Below, piece by piece: positions 9,276 through 18,382 of a stretch of DNA of 64,000 nucleotides. The notes beneath the pieces were generated by a model. That model did not search any database. It was not told the origin of the DNA and saw only the letters and a program-made list of their open reading frames with translations. This stretch comes from Aureococcus anophagefferens (lineage: Eukaryota; Sar; Pelagophyceae; Pelagomonadales; Pelagomonadaceae), in NCBI RefSeq assembly GCF_000186865.1, contig NW_008705570.1, forward strand, positions 1,205,203 to 1,269,202. Reading direction: 5' to 3'. Numbering within the stretch: position 1 is the stretch's first letter; each line of letters begins with the position of its first letter. The position numbers and the translations under genes are program-made.

Positions 9276-11243
9276 CTACTTCTTCTTCTTCTTCTTCGCG
9301 CCGCCCTTGGCGGGCTTCTTGGCGGCGGCGGCGGCCTTGGGCTTCTTGTCGCCGCCCTTGGCCTTCTTGTCGCCCTTCTTCTTGCCGCCCTTCTTGCCGC
9401 CCTTCTTCTTGCCGCCCTTCTTGCCCTTCTTGCCGCCCTTCTTCTTCTTGTCCGACACCTTGGGCGTCGGCGCCGTGAGCGCGTAGATGGTCCGCTGGGA
9501 CAGCTCCTCGCGGGCCATCGTCGCGGCCTCCATCTGCTCGAGCGCCGCCGCGCGGCTCGGGAGGAGCCCCAGCGCCACGGACAGGACGGCGCCCAGGACC
9601 TGGACGACGCCGTCGTCGGAGCGCACCATGGCGCCGAGCGTCGGCGCGACGGCGAGCCGCTTCCGCTCGCTCTCCGCGGCGTCCGTGAGCGCGCGCGTCG
9701 CCATGTTCTGGTACAGATTCAGTTCCGAGAAGGGCTGCGCGGCCGCGTGCGCGGCCGCGTCGATGAGCATGGAGATCTGCGTGTTGAGGAACTGGCAGCG
9801 CCGCTCGGCGCGGGCCGCGCGCGCCATCTGCGCCGCGCAGTGCGCCTCGCGGTCGTCGTACCACGCGTAGGACGCGGCGAACGCGGCCTCGGACGCCTCG
9901 CAGCGCCGGAGCATGAAGGCGACGTCGCGCGCGTGGCGGTCGAAGGCCATCTTCGCTAACACCGCGGGCTCGCGCTGGTGGGCGAGGGGGCAGCGCACGG
10001 CGACCGTCGTCCGCACGGACCGCCGCCGCTCGTTTTCGAGTTTCGCTTTCCGCGTTTCTTCCGCGACGAAAAACGCGAAAGCCCGCCGCTCCTCCTCCTC
10101 CTCGGCCTGGAGCTTGAGCTCCTCGGGCGTGAGGTCCGGCGCGTCCTCGTTGGACTGCTGCTCGCCCTCCTCCTCCTCGTCGCCGAGCTTTCCCGTCCCG
10201 AAATCCTCCGAAACCAACCAGGGGTCCCACTCGTCCTCCTCCGGGTCCTCGCCCAGATCCTCGTCCAGCGACGGCAGCTCCACGGGGCAGCCCCGGAGCG
10301 TCATCGTCCCGTCGCCGGGGCCCGGCGTCGCGAGGAAGTAGCGCAAGACTCGTACGATTTGTTGCTCCTCCGTCGCGGGCTCGATGGCGTTGAGCTCCAT
10401 GGAGAAGTGGAGCTCCGCCTCCGTGCGCGCGATCTGCGACACCAACACCTCGGCGCAGCGCTCGTGCTTGAGCTCGAGCTCGCCGAGCTGCTCCGCGGTC
10501 ATCTCCAGGCTCATGTTGTAGTGGTCGATGCGGTCGCGCGCGGCCTCGAGCTCGTGCATGAGGTAGTCGCGCGCGTCGCGCTCGAACTCGTGCAGGGACG
10601 TCGTGTCGGCGAGGAAGCGGATGACGTTGCGGTAGTCCGACTCCTTGCGGATCTTGTTCTCGACGTGCTTCACCGCGAGCTCCTTGGCCTCGACGCCCCG
10701 CAGGATGCCCTCGAGGTCCGCGGCCCGCGGCGCGCCCTTGCCCCGCCGCCGGATGTGGCGCGGCACGTAGTGGGGGCGGAAGACGACGTTGCCGCCGCTG
10801 TTGAACGCCGCGCGCTTCCGCCAGAGCTGCAGCGTGAAGACGCGCGGGTCGATGCGCGCGGACCGCAGGGGCATGCCCTCGGCGCGCAGGTATTCGAAGA
10901 GGATGCCGTCCCACATCATCGCCAGGCAGTCCATGTGCGCCTTCTCCGTGGACCCGTGCCGCGCGCCCTCCAGCGCGACGCGCCGCATGACGCCCGCCTT
11001 CTTCTCCCCGTGCGTGCCGAACTCGCACTCCTCGACGAGGCCCAGGGCGCCGCAGAGCGACCCGAGCTCCGCCGGGTTGTGCATGTCGAGGAGCGTGCTC
11101 AGGCCCTCCCGCAGGTTCTGCGCCAGGCGCTTCTCCTCCTCGACGAGGGGGTCCAGCACCTGGCCCTTGGCGAACTTGTTGAGCTTGTGGAGGTCGAAGC
11201 CCATGCCGGGCGCGTCGCGGTCCGCGCCCTCGCCCCGCCCCAT
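9276..11243 (-). CDS. Coiled-coil protein with a Lys/Gly-rich tail (~655 aa), unknown
   Basis: The start at 11243 (MGRGEGADRD) is favoured; an upstream in-frame Met at 11300 is possible. Residues ~20-330 are charged and helical (VEEEKRLAQNLREGL, VKHVENKIRKESDYRNVIRF, DRIDHYNMSLEMTAEQL), an acidic linker follows (DEDLGEDPEEDEWDPW), then more helices. The last ~70 residues are almost only K, G, P and A in KKGGKKGKKGGKKK style, likely nucleic-acid or microtubule binding. No enzymatic motif is visible. It is divergently transcribed from CLPTM1 with a 131-bp spacer. Confidence 0.65.
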   Translation of the reverse strand: MGRGEGADRDAPGMGFDLHKLNKFAKGQVLDPLVEEEKRLAQNLREGLSTLLDMHNPAELGSLCGALGLVEECEFGTHGEKKAGVMRRVALEGARHGSTEKAHMDCLAMMWDGILFEYLRAEGMPLRSARIDPRVFTLQLWRKRAAFNSGGNVVFRPHYVPRHIRRRGKGAPRAADLEGILRGVEAKELAVKHVENKIRKESDYRNVIRFLADTTSLHEFERDARDYLMHELEAARDRIDHYNMSLEMTAEQLGELELKHERCAEVLVSQIARTEAELHFSMELNAIEPATEEQQIVRVLRYFLATPGPGDGTMTLRGCPVELPSLDEDLGEDPEEDEWDPWLVSEDFGTGKLGDEEEEGEQQSNEDAPDLTPEELKLQAEEEEERRAFAFFVAEETRKAKLENERRRSVRTTVAVRCPLAHQREPAVLAKMAFDRHARDVAFMLRRCEASEAAFAASYAWYDDREAHCAAQMARAARAERRCQFLNTQISMLIDAAAHAAAQPFSELNLYQNMATRALTDAAESERKRLAVAPTLGAMVRSDDGVVQVLGAVLSVALGLLPSRAAALEQMEAATMAREELSQRTIYALTAPTPKVSDKKKKGGKKGKKGGKKKGGKKGGKKKGDKKAKGGDKKPKAAAAAKKPAKGGAKKKKKK

Positions 11244-11374
11244 GATGTCGTCCCGCTGCGACCTTCCGGGTGTGGGGCTAGCGGGGCTGCCGCCGCGCAA
11301 TCATACCGGCTCCGCTACGAGGGTGCAACTTTACTGCTCTTTCGGCCTGACGAGGTGTAAAAAACTCGCAAAAT

Positions 11375-13294
11375 ATGGACGCCCAAAACGCGGGCGCCGC
11401 GGCGGCCGACGAGGCGCCGCAGCAGGACGGCATGATGGGCGGCATGATGCGGTCCATGCTCATGTTCATGGCCCTGCAGTCGGGCACGCGCATGCTCTTC
11501 GGGTCGCCGCAGGAGGCGAGCGTGCGCCCCCGCGGCGCGCCGGCGGCGCCCGGCGCGGCGCCGCCGGCGGCGCCGCGCGAGGAGAGCGCGCTGGAGAAGT
11601 GGGCCAAGGCGCGGCTCCCGCCGCAGCCCAAGCCCGCGCCGAAGTTCGACGCCTACGACTCCAACGGCCGGCGGCTGCCGCCGCAGCGGAACCTCTGGGA
11701 CGAGTCGCAGACCTTCGACGTCCACGTCTACACGTCCTGCGCCGCCAACGCGAGCCAGGGCTCGCTCGAGCCGCTCTGGAGCGAGCGCGGCCTCTCCTAC
11801 GACTACGCGAAAACCAACGGCCGCGCGCGGACGTTCACTTTTACGACGGAGAACGCGACGCGCTGCGTGCGGCGCGCGTGGGAGAACGTGTCCGTCTACG
11901 CGCACGTCTTCGCGACGACGGCCGAGGACTTCGACCCGCGACAGCCCGGGCCGGCGACGCCGGCCTACAGCGCGGCGCTGACCAAATTCCACAAACCGCC
12001 GAAGAACCAGACGGGGCGGTCGCTGCTCTCGAACGAGACCGTCGACGCCGCGCCGGCGGCGAACGCGAGCGACGCGCGGCCCATCCTCTACTGGAAGCCG
12101 ACCCTCGTGGTCCGCGCCGTGTCGCTGCCCGAGTCCTTCCCCCGGGGCAACATCCCGGACCAGATCTCGCGGCTGTTGACGTTCGACAAGTCCGGCGACT
12201 TTTTGCCGCCGGTCCACGTCGACGAGTTCTGGCTGTTGCACAAGTCGCTCGTGCCCGTCAACGACACGCTCGACCGCGTCACGTTGACGGCGTCGCTGGA
12301 CGTCGAGGGGCTCATGAAGTGGCAGATCAAAAAGTCCATGGAGCAGCAGTGGGCGAGCCAGCGGGCGATGGGTTTGCAGTCCGACGGCGAGAGCGACGTG
12401 ATCCGCGAGATGCTGAGCGACACGGAGCCCTGGCTGCTGGCGCTGACGTGCCTCGTGTCCATGCTCCACATGGTCTTCGAGGGGCTCGCCTTCAAGAACA
12501 ACGTCAAGTTCTGGCGGAACAAGAAGACGCTCGAAGGGCTGTCCGCGCGGACGATTGCGCTCAACTGCGTCTTCCAATTGGTCATCCTGCTCTACCTCCT
12601 GGACAACGACACGTCCTGGATGATCCTGATCTCGTCGTCCATGGGTCTCTTTACGGAGGTCTGGAAATTGTCCAAGGCCGTGAAGGTCCGGAGGGACCCG
12701 GACACGGGCCACTGGGGCGTGCACTGCGAGGAGTCGTACGCCGTGTCGGAGACGAAGGAGTACGACGACATCGCGACGCGCCACCTGCTGCGCGTCGTGG
12801 CGCCGCTGCTGCTGGGCTACAGCGCCTACAGCCTCGTGACGGGCCGCCACAAGGGCTGGTACTCGTGGCTCGTGGGCTCGTGCGTCGGCTTCATCTACGC
12901 CTTCGGCTTCGTCATGATGACGCCCCAGCTCTACATCAACTACCGCCTCAAGTCCGTGGAGCACCTGCCCTGGCGCGCCATGGTCTACAAGTCGCTGAAC
13001 ACGTTCATCGACGACCTCTTCGCGTTCATCATCAAGATGCCGACGATGCACCGGCTCTCGTGCCTCCGCGACGACGTCATCTTCGTCGCGACGCTCTACC
13101 AGCGCTACATCTACCGCGTCGACTACACGCGCATCAACGAGTTCGGCCAGGGCGGCGTGGACCCGGACGCGGACAAGGTCGAGGCGGAGAAGGCGGTCGA
13201 CCGCGTGTCCGCGTACGCGTCCGTGGTCGACCAGCCCGACGACGTCGCGCCCGAGCCCGTCGCCGACGACGCCGCCGCCGCGGGTCTCGACTAG
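11375..13294 (+). CDS. CLPTM1: CLPTM1 family transmembrane protein (639 aa)
   Basis: Family hallmarks are clear: an N-terminal soluble domain with VYTSCAANAS and KPTLVVRAVSLPE strands, then a block of membrane segments from about residue 345 containing FEGLAFKNNVKFWRNKK, LEGLSARTIALNC and FTEVWKLSKAVKV, and the near-invariant MMTPQLYINYRLKSVEHLPW with KSLNTFIDDLFAFIIKMPTM. CLPTM1 proteins are ER multi-pass proteins involved in receptor forward trafficking and lipid scrambling in animals. Length is typical. A Met/Ala-rich leader precedes the domain. The acidic C-terminus is cytosolic or luminal by analogy only. Confidence 0.93.
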   Translation: MDAQNAGAAAADEAPQQDGMMGGMMRSMLMFMALQSGTRMLFGSPQEASVRPRGAPAAPGAAPPAAPREESALEKWAKARLPPQPKPAPKFDAYDSNGRRLPPQRNLWDESQTFDVHVYTSCAANASQGSLEPLWSERGLSYDYAKTNGRARTFTFTTENATRCVRRAWENVSVYAHVFATTAEDFDPRQPGPATPAYSAALTKFHKPPKNQTGRSLLSNETVDAAPAANASDARPILYWKPTLVVRAVSLPESFPRGNIPDQISRLLTFDKSGDFLPPVHVDEFWLLHKSLVPVNDTLDRVTLTASLDVEGLMKWQIKKSMEQQWASQRAMGLQSDGESDVIREMLSDTEPWLLALTCLVSMLHMVFEGLAFKNNVKFWRNKKTLEGLSARTIALNCVFQLVILLYLLDNDTSWMILISSSMGLFTEVWKLSKAVKVRRDPDTGHWGVHCEESYAVSETKEYDDIATRHLLRVVAPLLLGYSAYSLVTGRHKGWYSWLVGSCVGFIYAFGFVMMTPQLYINYRLKSVEHLPWRAMVYKSLNTFIDDLFAFIIKMPTMHRLSCLRDDVIFVATLYQRYIYRVDYTRINEFGQGGVDPDADKVEAEKAVDRVSAYASVVDQPDDVAPEPVADDAAAAGLD

Positions 13295-13379
13295 TCTCTG
13301 CTTCTAAAAACGCTCGCTCCGATGCCACCTCGATGCTTACGCGCGCCGACGCGGCGCGGCGCGCCGAAGCGCGCGGCGC

Positions 13380-13645
13380 TCAGTTCCGCTTCTTGCCCTC
13401 CTTGATGCCCTGGTACAGCGTCCAGCCCATCCAGGAGTACATGACCACGACGACCATGGCGGCGAAGAAGATGAGGATGTACATGCCGACGCCGACCTAC
13501 ACTGCTCTCTCAGGGATTGGGGGGACGGCGGCGGCGCGCGCACCTCATCGTCCTCGTCGTCGTCGTCGTCGTCGGCGCGGATCGCGACGAACGACGTCAG
13601 CCAGACGAGCAGGCTCAAGACGGTGCTCCTGGGCGCGGCCAACAT
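13380..13645 (-). CDS. 72-aa single-pass membrane protein, two exons (13645-13544, 13496-13380)
   Basis: Exon 1 (34 codons) encodes a signal peptide (MLAAPRSTVLSLLVWLTSFVAIRA) and a run of acidic residues. A 47-nt GT..AG intron (13543-13497) follows; splicing joins phase-0 codons DDE and VGVG. Exon 2 (38 codons) encodes one transmembrane helix (MYILIFFAAMVVVVMYSWMGW) and a short basic cytosolic tail, TLYQGIKEGKKRN. Without the splice the membrane segment is in another frame. The product would be a tiny type I protein with an acidic luminal part. It is convergent with CLPTM1. No homolog was recognised. Confidence 0.65.
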
Positions 13646-13874
13646 CGTCTCCTTTTGCGCTCTGCGGCCGAGCTCGACTTGGCTTTGCCACAAGGCAACT
13701 CGCTGAAAAGCTGGCACTGAAGTGGGAAGAGCTGTGGCCTTGCAGCGAGCCGAGCCGACGAGGACCGATCGTCGCGGCCTCCGAAGGCGACCTGCACGCG
13801 CGCGCGACGTCGGGCGCCTGCCTTGCAGAGGCCAGGCCGCGCCGCCAGCGCAACCACAAATAACCACAAACGCG

Positions 13875-16800
13875 ATGGCGGACCCGGCCATGCAGGGCCG
13901 CCTCGAGGAGGTGGCGGCGGTGCTCGTCGAGTTCTACGAGGGCGCGGACCACGGTGCGAAGCCCGCGCTGAACGAGCGCCTCGGCGACATGCGGTCGCGC
14001 GCCAACGCCTGGCGCGACGCGCTCTGGTGGCTCGGCGCGACGGCGGACCTCGGCGCGACGCCCGCGACGTACTACGTGTCGTACTTTTCCGCTTCGGTGC
14101 TCGAGGAGGCGGTCCGCGTGGGCTTCGGCAGCGAGCAGCTCGGCCGCGAGGGCCGCGTCGCCGTGCGCGCCGCGCTCTTCGCGCCCGAGGAGCCGCGGAG
14201 CGTGCTCCTGGCCGCCGCGCGGAACCAGCGGGCGACGCTTCCGGCGGCCGTGGCGACGAGATTGCGCAAGGTCGTCGTGGACGTGGGCAAGGCCGCGTGG
14301 CCCGGCGAGATGCCCAACTACCTCCAGGAGATCTGTTTGGCGTCCATGGAGCCCGACGCGGGCACGTCGACGCTGGGGCTCGAGCTGCTCGCGTTGACCG
14401 CGGAGGAATTCTGCGACACCAACGGCAAGGTGGCCATGTCGAGGAGCCGGGAGCTCAAGTCCCACCTCGGGACCCACCTGACGCAGATCGTGGGCCTCTT
14501 GTGCGAAGCGCTGCGGCGGGCCGACGGCCACGACGCCGCGCGCGACGCCGCGCTGCGTTGTTTGTCGACGTTGGTCGCCTGGGCGCCGCTCGCGAGCCAC
14601 ATGACGCCGGACCTCCTGGCGACCCTCTTCGGCATCGTCGAGCGCGACGTCGCGCGGTCGCCGGAGCTGAGCGGCGGGCTCGAGGCCGCGCGGTGCTTGG
14701 ATGCCGTGTTATTAAAACGGCTCGTGCCGCCGAACTTCTCGCAGTTCGTGGTCATGCTCTCGCAGCACACGCTCTCGCTCTTGCGCACCCTGGCCGCCGC
14801 GCTGGAGGCCAAGCCCGCGGGCGACGTCGACGACGACTTCGAGGCGCTCTTCGCCGCCGTGTCGGAGCTCGTCGCGACGTTCGTCGAGCAGCACTTTCCG
14901 CGCGTGGCGACGACGGACTGCGGCTTCCCCGTGGCGGAGCTGCTCGGTCTACTCGCGAAAGTCCTCTTCTCGCCGCCGGCGAACCCGCGGGAGCTGCGGC
15001 GGGGTCTACGGCCCTGGGACACGCTCATCGCGTTCCTCGCGGAGTCCGAGGACGCGTCGCTGGGAGATCCCGGCAACGCGACGGGCGCGGGCGTCGCGTC
15101 GGTGGTCCTCGCCCTCTTCCGGGACCGGCTCCTGTTCGCGACGAACGGCGACGCGTTGTCGTTGCTGGACGAGGAGGAGGCGCCGGAGACGGGCGCGCCC
15201 GCGAAGGCCGACGAGGCCGACTCCGCGGCGGAGCTCGTCGACGAGCTCTCGGGCGGCGCGCCCGACGCGAGGGCGCTCGGCGGGTGCCTCCCGTCGGCCG
15301 CGCACGACGGCGGCGAACTACGGTTGCTCCTCGCCGACGGCCTGAACCTCATGGGCGCCGCGTGCCGGGGCGTGCTGCGGCCGCACGTCGCGGGTCCGCT
15401 GTGCGAGGCCGCGGCGGCCGCGCTGGAGGCGTCGCTCGCGGGCGCCTTCCCGCCGCTCGAGGCCCTGGAGCACGGCGTCCCGCGCTCCTGCGTGCGCTGC
15501 GCCGTCGACGCGGCGACGGCCTGCGGCGTGCTCGGGGCCGCGGCGCCCTTGGCGGGCGACGACGACGCGCTGGCGTCCGCGACGCGCGCGGCGCTCAACG
15601 CGGCGAACGGCTGCCTGCGCGAGCGCGCCCACGCGCTGGGCCCGGCCTACGCGGCCCTGGAGTGCGCGGCGCTCGACGCGCTGCGGGATCTCGTGCCCGC
15701 GGTCTGCTGGCGGAGCCGCGAAGGCCCGGGAGGCGCCGAGGCGCTCGTCGACGGCGCGCTCGACGCGGCCGCGCTGGCGCTGGACTGCGCCGTGAGCCCG
15801 CCGCCGGACCCCGTGGCCCGCGCGGGCGCCTGGCTCATTCTGGCCGTGGCCAAGTGCGCCAAGGGCGCGCCGTGGCTCCTGCGGAACGCGCGGTTGACGA
15901 CGCTCGCGGCGGGCGGCTGCCAGCAGTTCACGCGCAACGCGGGGCCCCGGAGCCGCGCGCTGGTGTACCGCGGCGCCGCGGCCGTCCACCTCCTGTCCGA
16001 GGACCCGGCGGCGGGGCTGCGGGCGCTGCTCGAGCCCGTCGCGGAGCCGGTGCTGCTCGCGGCGCGCGCGCTCGACGCGCTCCGCACGGACGCGGAGCTC
16101 GTCTCGCTGGAGGCTTTGGACGCGGCGGCGCTGTCCGCGGCGCAGCGCGGCTGCCGCGTGCTCGCGGCGCTGGCCGCGGGCGCGACGCGCGACGACTACG
16201 CGCGGTCGCTCGTCTCGCGCGCGTTCTTCCCGGACGGCGGCGGCGCGTTCCACGCGGCGCTCGCCGGGTCGACGCGGCTGCTGGCCCACAGCGCCGCGCG
16301 GGCCCTGGCGACGCCCCAGCTCGGGCGCGACGCGCCGCCCCAGGCCATCCGGGGCGCCGCGGCGCTGCGGGCGCCGCATCTCGCTTTGGCGACGTCCATC
16401 GTCGAGCTGCTCGTCGCGGCGTCGCACGCCTTCGGCCACGCCGCGGGCGGCTGCCACGCGTTGCGCGCCGTCGGCGCGCTCCTCGTCGCCTTCGACGCGA
16501 CGCCGCCGGCGAAGATCCTCCTCGCGAACTCGGCCGCGTACGCGGCGCCGGCCACGTTGGGTTCGCCGCGGCCGCCGGACCGCCGCGGCTCCGCCGTCGC
16601 GCCGCCGCGGGCCGCGGCGCTCTACCTCGTGAAGGCGACCTGCAAGCTCGTGTCCACCGTGGCCGCGGCCCAGGGCGCGGAGGCCGCGCGCGCGGTGCCC
16701 GACGTCTGCGATTTAGCGCTGAACCACGTCGCGCCGCTCGCCGCGGGCGGCCACGCGCCGGAGCTGCTGCCGCCGCTGCTGGACCTGGCGGACCACCTAT

Positions 16801-17363
16801 TATGCCACCAGTGGGCCGCCTTCGTCGCCAAGCCCGAGGCGCCGCCGGGGAGCCCCGCGGGCGTGGCTCTGCAGTACCGGTCCGCGCCGCCGGCGCTCCG
16901 AGACGGCGCGCCCGCGCGCCACTTCCGCACGCTCTGCGACCTGCTCGCCGTGGGCGTCGCGGGCGTGGACCTGCCGCCCCACGCCGTGAAGCGCGCCCTG
17001 CGGGCGCTGTCGAACGCGAACGCGAAGTCGCGGCTCTTCGACTTCGCGGTCTTTTCCGCGGAGTTCCGCGCGAAGCTCTGCGACCGCCTGCTCGACGCGC
17101 TCCTGGACCGGCGCCACGACCTGCTGTGCGATGATCTGGCCGCCGTGCTCCACGCGCTAGCCGCCGCGGATCTCGACGGCTTCTTCGGGAGCTTCGTGCC
17201 CGCGAAGCTGCAGGCCGCGCCGGGCCTGGACGACGCGCAGCGCCGCGCGGTGCTCGCGGGCTGGGGGCGCGCGCCCGACGCGCCGAGCTTCGTCGCCAAC
17301 CTCAACGACGCCGTCAACGACGTCGCCTTCTACCGCCTCCAGAACCTGCACGCCATGGAGTGA
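13875..17363 (+). CDS. XPO6: Exportin-6-like karyopherin (1162 aa)
   Basis: A HEAT-repeat protein of karyopherin-beta length. The N-terminus fits exportin-6: a helix before ANAWRDALWWL, YYVSYFSASVLEEAV, LRKVVVDVGKAAWP, and especially TLGLELLALTAEEF followed by RSRELKSHL, which match the Xpo1-like domain of XPO6 (TLGLIMLKTTSEEL, then KEELRKLL). XPO6 exports profilin-actin from the nucleus with RanGTP. The rest is Ala/Leu-rich helical repeats with little sequence signal. The start ATG is 229 bp from the divergent 72-aa gene. Another exportin class is possible. Confidence 0.7.
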   Translation: MADPAMQGRLEEVAAVLVEFYEGADHGAKPALNERLGDMRSRANAWRDALWWLGATADLGATPATYYVSYFSASVLEEAVRVGFGSEQLGREGRVAVRAALFAPEEPRSVLLAAARNQRATLPAAVATRLRKVVVDVGKAAWPGEMPNYLQEICLASMEPDAGTSTLGLELLALTAEEFCDTNGKVAMSRSRELKSHLGTHLTQIVGLLCEALRRADGHDAARDAALRCLSTLVAWAPLASHMTPDLLATLFGIVERDVARSPELSGGLEAARCLDAVLLKRLVPPNFSQFVVMLSQHTLSLLRTLAAALEAKPAGDVDDDFEALFAAVSELVATFVEQHFPRVATTDCGFPVAELLGLLAKVLFSPPANPRELRRGLRPWDTLIAFLAESEDASLGDPGNATGAGVASVVLALFRDRLLFATNGDALSLLDEEEAPETGAPAKADEADSAAELVDELSGGAPDARALGGCLPSAAHDGGELRLLLADGLNLMGAACRGVLRPHVAGPLCEAAAAALEASLAGAFPPLEALEHGVPRSCVRCAVDAATACGVLGAAAPLAGDDDALASATRAALNAANGCLRERAHALGPAYAALECAALDALRDLVPAVCWRSREGPGGAEALVDGALDAAALALDCAVSPPPDPVARAGAWLILAVAKCAKGAPWLLRNARLTTLAAGGCQQFTRNAGPRSRALVYRGAAAVHLLSEDPAAGLRALLEPVAEPVLLAARALDALRTDAELVSLEALDAAALSAAQRGCRVLAALAAGATRDDYARSLVSRAFFPDGGGAFHAALAGSTRLLAHSAARALATPQLGRDAPPQAIRGAAALRAPHLALATSIVELLVAASHAFGHAAGGCHALRAVGALLVAFDATPPAKILLANSAAYAAPATLGSPRPPDRRGSAVAPPRAAALYLVKATCKLVSTVAAAQGAEAARAVPDVCDLALNHVAPLAAGGHAPELLPPLLDLADHLLCHQWAAFVAKPEAPPGSPAGVALQYRSAPPALRDGAPARHFRTLCDLLAVGVAGVDLPPHAVKRALRALSNANAKSRLFDFAVFSAEFRAKLCDRLLDALLDRRHDLLCDDLAAVLHALAAADLDGFFGSFVPAKLQAAPGLDDAQRRAVLAGWGRAPDAPSFVANLNDAVNDVAFYRLQNLHAME

Positions 17364-17437
17364 GTGGGGAACCTTGAGCTTGTACTCGGCGGGTAAGATG
17401 CAGGGTGCTTGCCCTTTCGAAGTCTCTCCGAGTCGAG

Positions 17438-18226
17438 ATGGCCGAGCTGGAAGCGAGCGCCGGGGCAGCCGCGCCGGCGCCTGCGCCGGAGCGCATCAGC
17501 ATCGACGCGGTGATCTTCGACCTCGACGGCACGCTCCTCGACTACGAGGGCCTGTCGCACGAGCTGCTGAAGGCGCCCCTCGAGGCGCGCGGCGTCGAGG
17601 GCTTCACCTGGGACCTCCAGGCGTCCATCGTCGGCTCGCGGCCCGAGCGCTGGTCGGAGCAGATCCTCGAGGCGCTGGACGTGCCGCGGGACGTGCTGAC
17701 GCCCGAGGCCTACGTGGCGGACTACATGGCCGAGCTCGAGGGCCGCTACGGCGAGATCGAACCGATCGCGGGCGCGCAAAAACTCGTCGACGCGCTCCTC
17801 GCGCGGGGCGTGCCGCTCGCGCTCGCGACGTCGACGCCGCGCGCGTCCTTCGACAAGAAGATGGCGCACCACCCGGAGCTGCTCTACGCCATGTCGGCCG
17901 TCGTGACCGGCGACGACGTCCGACACGGCAAGCCCGCGCCGGACGCGTTCGTCCGGGCCGCGGAGCGGCTCGGCGTGGACCCGGCGCGCTGCGTCGTCTT
18001 CGAGGACTCGCCGTTGGGCATCCGGGGCGCCCGGGCCGCGGGCTGCTTCACCGTGGCGCTGCCTGACGCGCGCATGCCGGCGAACGCGGCGCGCCTCGCG
18101 GGCCTCCGGCCGACCTTCGTCTGCGACCGCCTCGCGGACTTCGACCAGGACGCGCGCCTCGACTTCACGAAGCGCGGCGCCCTCGCCTTCATGGAGGAGG
18201 ACTGCATCCGCTGGCAGGGCGCCTAG
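17438..18226 (+). CDS. HAD-superfamily phosphatase, subfamily IA (262 aa)
   Basis: All four HAD motifs are present: VIFDLDGTLLDYEG (nucleophile and acid Asp), ALATSTPR (motif II), K in RHGKPAPD (motif III) and VVFEDSPLGIRGARAAG (motif IV). The helical cap between motifs I and II marks it as type IA, like pseudouridine-5'-phosphatase, phosphoglycolate phosphatase or riboflavin-pathway phosphatases; the substrate cannot be fixed. The ATG at 17438 is preferred. The 24-residue Ala/Glu-rich leader before the domain looks cytosolic. Confidence 0.85.
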   Translation: MAELEASAGAAAPAPAPERISIDAVIFDLDGTLLDYEGLSHELLKAPLEARGVEGFTWDLQASIVGSRPERWSEQILEALDVPRDVLTPEAYVADYMAELEGRYGEIEPIAGAQKLVDALLARGVPLALATSTPRASFDKKMAHHPELLYAMSAVVTGDDVRHGKPAPDAFVRAAERLGVDPARCVVFEDSPLGIRGARAAGCFTVALPDARMPANAARLAGLRPTFVCDRLADFDQDARLDFTKRGALAFMEEDCIRWQGA

Positions 18227-18382
18227 AAAATAGTTCAATGTGTCAGTTGAAGTAGCAAAGTTTGTCGAGCAGGAACAGAGTATGGGTGGCTGAAGCTGCC
18301 CAGTCGCGCTCTCGACGCTGCCCGCCTGCTCTCCAAGCTGCCCGCTCGCTCGCCGCGAGAACCGGCCGCTCGCCCGTGAAGC

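Noticed and set aside
9205..11360. Long ORFs on both strands around the Lys-tailed coiled-coil gene
   Set aside because: Arg-rich low-complexity products; only the 9276-11243 minus frame has normal composition.
13497..13543. Target duplication around the 47-nt intron
   Set aside because: Left GTGCGCGC and right GTCGGCGT match only at scattered positions.
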